Below are positions 46,811 through 64,000 of a DNA stretch of 64,000 nt, one piece after another. The notes under the pieces are model-generated. The model was not told the origin of the DNA. It ran no database searches and saw nothing but the letters and a program-made list of their open reading frames with translations. Each line of letters opens with the position of its first letter. Position 1 is the stretch's first letter. This stretch comes from Rosa chinensis (taxonomy: Eukaryota > Streptophyta > Magnoliopsida > Rosales > Rosaceae). Location: assembly GCF_002994745.2 (NCBI RefSeq), contig NC_037092.1, positions 68,175,823-68,239,822 on the forward strand, given 5' to 3'. Position numbers and translations under genes: made by a program.

Positions 46811-47333
46811 CTCTGTGGATCTCCTATATCTTTCTCTTGTTGTGGTTTCTTTGTTGGTAGAGGACGATCTCCTCCTTGGAGATGATTTGAGTTATGTGCC
46901 TCTTTTCCTTGGTTTTGGATGGAATTTGACTGGGTGTGTCTCAATCAGATCTGCCATCGATGCGATGTTATCCACTTATTCTTCTTGGCGACACGGGCGA
47001 AGCTGTCTTCCTTGATGTGTTGTTGGGATGGGTTGCTGGGTTGTGTTTCTGGTGATGTTGTGTGTGGGCTCGCCTGGTTTAGGGTTTAGGCCATGTTCTT
47101 TCTTTTTTCGGTGTGTGCTTCAAGCTCATAACCTCATGGCGGTGCAGCTCTTCGCGGCGGTGCTGTTCTTCACGATGCTGCTGCGTTCAATCTTCTACCG
47201 GTTGCAGGGTTAGAGTAGTTTGTGGGCCCGTCTGTTGGGCCTTTGTTTTTGTTTTTCCTTGGTCGGCCCAGTTTGGGTCTTTGTAATTTGTTTTTATTTT
47301 AATATAAGTCTCTTTTCTACCAAAAAAAAAAAA
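46811..47333 (+). mobile_element. Poly(A) retroposon, copy 1 (plus strand)
   Basis: Ends in CTCTTTTCTACC followed by a run of A. It is about 80-85% similar (judged from translations) to the minus-strand copy at 47447-48384. The shared part has an open frame reading DLLYLSLVVVSLLVEDDLLL. One TGA interrupts it where the other copy has Arg. No target duplication was set. It resembles the 3' region of a non-LTR retroposon; the family is not known to me. Confidence 0.7.
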
Positions 47334-47446
47334 GAACATTTGGATGAAAGGTCAGTCATGCTCCGTTTTAAAACTTGCACAAAAAACATCGAGAGGTATT
47401 TAATTTGAACACTCATTGAGACGAGCTTTGTGATTGGACCCGAATA

Positions 47447-48384
47447 TTTTTTTTTAGCAAAGTAACTTATATTAAAACAAAACCATATTACAAACACCCA
47501 AACTAGACCGACCAAGGAAAACAGAAACAAAGGCCCAACAGACTGGCCCACAAGCTATGCTACCCAAGTTACAACCCGGCCACTGGTAGAAGACCAAACG
47601 CAGCACCATCGCGAAGAACAGCACCGCTGCGAAGATCTGCACAACAACGAGGTGAAGAGCTTGAAGCACACACTGAAAAAAGAGAGAACCTGGGCCCAAA
47701 CCAGGCGAGCCCACACACAACACCACTAGAAACGCAACCCAGCAATCCATCCCAACAACACATCGAGGAAGACAGCTTCGCCCTTGCCGCCAAGAGGAAT
47801 AAGTGGATAGCAACACACTGATGGCAGATCCGATCGAGTCACACCCAGGCAAATTCCAGCCAAAACCAAGGAAGAGAGTCACAAAACTCAAATCAACTCC
47901 AAGGAGGAGATCAACCTCTGCCAACACAGAAACCAGAACAAGAGAAAGATACAGGAGATCCACAAAGGGATCAAAGGGACGGACAATCAAAGATTGTGCA
48001 GTCCCCCCTTGAGGCACGACCGTATTCACTGGATTTAAGTGCAATAACGGAAAAGCCCCGTTTAAAACAGTGCTCCGAAGAGCATATATACGATCCATGG
48101 CAGAAGGAAAAGCTCTAGAGGTAGCAACAATCAAAGGTGGCCAAATATTTGAGAGGTGAAAGAAGTTGAAAATTGGACTAGAAGGAACTAGGGTGAAAGC
48201 ATTCAGATCGGAAAACAAACTCAAACGGAAAGCATAGACTAGGAAGAAAAGAACGGAACAAACAAAGAAGGACAACAGAAGGGAAATAGGCCGAAAATAG
48301 AGGCACGAAGCCTCAGATCTGGGATAGAACCTAGGGAAAATTGCCCATGAAGGGCAAGGAGTAAAGCCACAGACTGTCAATTTG
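47447..48384 (-). mobile_element. Poly(A) retroposon, copy 2 (minus strand), with 302-codon open frame
   Basis: The T run at 47447-47455 is its poly(A) tail. It lies tail-to-tail with copy 1 about 115 bp away. It extends about 370 bp further 5' than copy 1. Reading 48380 to 47472 there is one open frame of 302 codons with many Leu/Phe/Val/Ser and no motif I recognise (contains LFLGFGWNLPGCDSIGSAIS). Whether it codes for protein is doubtful: composition is odd and no second domain is seen. It is listed as an element, not as a host gene. Confidence 0.65.
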
Positions 48385-48915
48385 AAATTGGTTTTCTAAG
48401 ATGGAGTTGCTTCTTGTAAATTAAAAAGGAAATTAGACTTATTTATAATTTTTTTTAGAAACTTGTATACATATAAATTGTTACACTCACAACTTACGAA
48501 AGAGAAACTTATATGTTTTTGAATAATAGATAATCTCATTATTATTGTAGCAACATATAATGGTTGTTCATAAACATATTCAATTATTGTCAGAAATTAT
48601 CTATTATATATTGAATAAACCCACTTACATATTGATAAGAGATTATCTATTACCAAAGACACTTACATCAATTATCGTCTTGCGCCATAATCATCTGTAG
48701 CAACAAGCCACCAAACAAACTGACAGGTAATCCTCATTACAAATAAAATAACCCACTTATTTCAGTTATTTGAGCCTGAAAGCAAAAAGTCTAAGACCCT
48801 CAAAACCTAACTCCCTTATATGGTCATGTGCTTATTATCTCTCTTATTTCTTAACTATATGGCATACCCATTAATATTCCCAAGTATTTTTCAAGTTACA
48901 CATATTAATCATGTT
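48385..48915. other. AT-rich 3' flank of CYP93-2
   Basis: Must contain the CYP93-2 3' UTR and poly(A) site. No other signal seen. Confidence 0.4.
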
Positions 48916-61433
<12,518 letters not shown>

Positions 61434-64000
61434 GGCTTAGCTATTTCGTGGTGCTGGTTGTAATAATTAAGCAGCCAATAACAGCCTTACATGGTTTAGT
61501 AGTTCTTGTTTCAATAATCAGCTATCTAAAGATTCATGCATGTTTGGTACCGAATTGATGGGGCATAAAAGGGTGTTGCTATCGCCGCCCTATCGATATC
61601 TTTTCACACCCTATATTTAATATTTTTGTCAAGAACTACTAATTTTATCTCTCTTTACAATTAGAGAACAATTTTTTTTTTAACCCCTCCCCTGCGACTC
61701 TTGATGGGCTCGTATACATAACCTCCTAAATGAGGAGCCATTATCTTACTATTCCACCAAACACACGCACCCATTAGAAAACAAAAAATAAAAAGAGAAA
61801 ATGTTATAAATGATCTCCTTTGTTTGGGGCCATGATTACGTTTAACTCCCATGGTTTAAAAATATCTAATTTTGATCCTCGAATTTGATAAATTAACTAA
61901 TTTTAGTCCCAGCATGTGACGCGCAAGTGAGGGCCTTACTAACGGTATTAGATGAAATATTATGGTTGGACCAAAATTAGTTGATTTATCAAACCCACGG
62001 ACCAAAATTAAATATTTTTAAACCACATGAACAAATGTAGCTATGACCCCAAACCACGAAGACCATTTATAAAGTTTTTTCGAATAAAAAGTCAAATAAT
62101 AAATAAATAGAAGAATTTCTAGAAAAGCAAAGAAAAACAGGAACGCTGTGTCATCTAGATGACCTCCTCCCTCTGCCCCCTTTCCTTATATTATTCTTTG
62201 TCTCACATTTTCCGCCTCCTCTTCCAAGTTAAAAAGATATATAGCAATCAAACTAAACGTTGAATCCATGTGCGTGGCCTGAAAGCTTAAGGGATGAGGT
62301 ACAGATTAATGCATCAAACCAAAAAACAAAAAAAAATGCTGTGATAGGTATGCGACACAATATTGCTATTATTTGTCGAAAGCTGTGGCTGTTGCCACCC
62401 TATTATTTTCTTTGTTTACTCTACTTGCTCATTACACCCTACATTTTAATTTCAATTATTAAATTTACTTATCTAACTCATTTCCCTTTCCAGAAATATT
62501 CTTATATAACATATCCAAAATAAAGATTTTTTTTTTTGACGACAATCTCTCATTTAATTGATACCAATAAACAAACTAAAACATATTAAAGCTTCCTAAT
62601 AAAATTATAATATGATTTACTTCCATTTTTTAATTTTTTTTTCTTTCAGTTTCAATGTGTATCTATTTTAATCCATGCTAAAAGATTAATCCATGCAAAA
62701 GAGAAGATATTGATTTTTTATTTTTTTTTGTACAAAGGTTGAAAAGATAATGAAGTTAACACTAATCATTTTGTGAATTGAATCACAAATTACGATGAGG
62801 AGGCAACAAAAAGATTACAAAAAAAAATTTTCAAATTTGGGTGGAAAATATAAAGATTAATGTTATCCAATGAAAAATTAAGTAGTTTTTGTATTTAATT
62901 AATTGGTTATATATTTAGTTTTCCTTACAGATTAATTAGTGTACTTTTTAGTCATTTTGCACTTGGTTAATATAGTCTTTCAATAATTCAAATGTTTGTA
63001 GGGTGAACTAAGAAAATGGTAGGGTGACAATAGCCGCACCCTTTTACCAATTAGATCTGGAAGCTCATCAATGGCTTCTTCCAATTGTACATGTTCTCTT
63101 AGTTTTTTCAGTCAATGAAGAGAGATAATAGAGGCTAGATAAAGAAGGGAGAAAGATGAGATATAGGTGAGGCCTGCCAAAAAATTGACAATAACGGTGC
63201 TGCATATTTGGAAGGTGGTTAGGTTAGGGTGGACGGATTCGTTTTCATTTATTTCTTGGTTTTTCATTTTTATTATGATTTTTATGTTCTCATTTTGTTA
63301 ATTGTAAGAAGGGGCAAAGTTAGTAGTTTAGGACACATTTATGTAGGGCGTGAAAAGAAATTTATAGGGTGGCGATAGATCGAGTAATTTTAAATATGAA
63401 TTAGTGGACATTAAAGAGAAAAATAAAGGTAATCTCATGTATTAACTGTACGATCCATATCCTCTTGTTTTCTATTCTCTCTCTTTGGGTTCCTTGACTT
63501 CTAATCTCATCCATTCATTGATGGACAAAAATTTTCCATGTTAACATTAATTAGACTCTTAATTACTTAAAAATGAACTTTCCAACATTAACGCTGTTAC
63601 TTTCCTCCACTTCTCCCTCATCTCTTTCAATGTCCTTTGTTTATCTGCAGATTCAAATCTTACAATGACCATAGTAGCTCCCTCGGCAATGTCTCAAGAA
63701 AGAAGACTCAACCCAATATAGACCATCGATCCTTACCTTCTTCTTCTTTCAAGCCACTTAAGAGAGATTAACCCGCTGTAGGATTTGACCCAAAATCTCT
63801 GAAATTGAACACGGGCGGGGCGGGCGGGCGGGGGGGGGTAGATGATGTCTCAGTGATTGGTTCAGATTTCTTCATAAGAGGAGGTTAAAGTAGTAAAGAC
63901 TTCATACCTAGGTGCTGGGTGAGGCTTAGTATACAGTGTGTCCCGGTTACTGTTAAGATCGGCATACTATTGCTTGGACTTATCTTGTATCTTACCGTAC
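61434..64000. other. Upstream region of CYP93-2: spacer with inverted repeat family
   Basis: Holds the CYP93-2 promoter, but no clear TATA box was found within 150 bp. A repeat word recurs four times: 61570-61616 and 62384-62443 (one orientation) and 62996-63043 and 63344-63384 (the other), each with GGGTG.GGCTAT(C/T)G(C/T)C(A/G)CCCTA in the appropriate sense. They form two inverted pairs, inner and outer. A G-rich run (63813-63839) could fold as a quadruplex. No coding sequence was recognised. Confidence 0.5.
62384..63043. mobile_element. Possible MITE with about 45-bp terminal inverted repeats
   Basis: The left end GTGGCTGTTGCCACCCTATT, ATTTTCTTTGTTTACTCTAC and the complement of the right end (GGTGCGGCTATTGTCACCCT, ACCATTTTCTTAGTTCACCC) pair over about 45 bp. 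The interior is AT-rich and non-coding. An outer pair of the same repeat (61570, 63384) may be a second element around it. No duplication was confirmed. Confidence 0.55.

Noticed and set aside
47472..48380. 302-codon open frame as a host membrane protein
   Set aside because: It lies in a poly(A)-tailed repeat copy; the sister copy is broken, and hydrophobicity follows base composition. Kept only as part of the element.
63813..63839. G-rich run as a promoter quadruplex
   Set aside because: Could fold, but there is no gene nearby on either side in the window and the run may be a sequencing or assembly irregularity.

Overview
This window is nuclear DNA of a flowering plant. It has spliced cytochrome P450 genes, AT-rich spacers, and dense nested Copia, hAT, PIF/Harbinger, CACTA, Mutator-like, LINE and SINE elements. 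A eudicot fits; a rosaceous plant is a weak guess from the overall look, with no marker that proves it. Host genes are few. Two CYP93-like P450 genes lie in the same orientation on the minus strand, one at each end of the window. CYP93-1 (2874-5625) is compact and looks intact: 301 + 226 residues with one phase-0 intron of 1168 bp. CYP93-2 has exon 2 at 48916-49581 and exon 1 at 60528-61433. Its splice sites and phase match CYP93-1, but its intron is about 10.9 kb and full of transposons, and its I-helix lacks the usual Asp-Thr-Thr.

Everything between and around them is transposon-derived. Left to right: a partial Copia (A1, 1-2799) ends 74 bp beyond the CYP93-1 stop codon. Two tRNA-type SINE copies (6951-7078 and 7642-7711) have long target duplications. 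A palindrome-ended MITE lies at 8061-8412. A PIF/Harbinger element with both ORF1 and transposase (8627-12987) is damaged by a few stops and frameshifts. Next is a three-layer nest: Copia B (13437-27752) is split by a hAT element (14164-23289, 8-bp duplication GTTTTGAG), and the hAT is split by Copia A2 (16369-22873, 5-bp duplication ATATG). Then come a 5'-truncated LINE (28868-30366) and Copia D (31269-41390). Copia D is split by a non-autonomous CACTA element (33552-37057) that carries exon pieces of host genes, including an HSP90 fragment.

From 42 to 49 kb there are minisatellites, a hAT element (44031-46228) that itself contains a long-TIR Mutator-like element (44121-45256, 9-bp duplication), and two tail-to-tail copies of a poly(A) retroposon. 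The large CYP93-2 intron holds a perfect 78-bp tandem duplication, two fold-back MITEs, an inverted-repeat element with gene-like sequence, a Harbinger-type element (53206-57185) containing a 2.8-kb solo LTR (53686-56474), a 1.1-kb poly(A) retroposon (57832-58980), a 488-bp hAT MITE (59345-59832) and a microsatellite-bearing tandem duplication.

How it works together: the plausible host function is P450 chemistry of the CYP93 type (phenylpropanoid or flavonoid oxidation at the ER). The rest records repeated insertion. Element borders were read directly from target-site duplications and terminal repeats. No prokaryotic system, CRISPR array or rRNA gene was seen. All family assignments come from motifs read by eye, without database searches.
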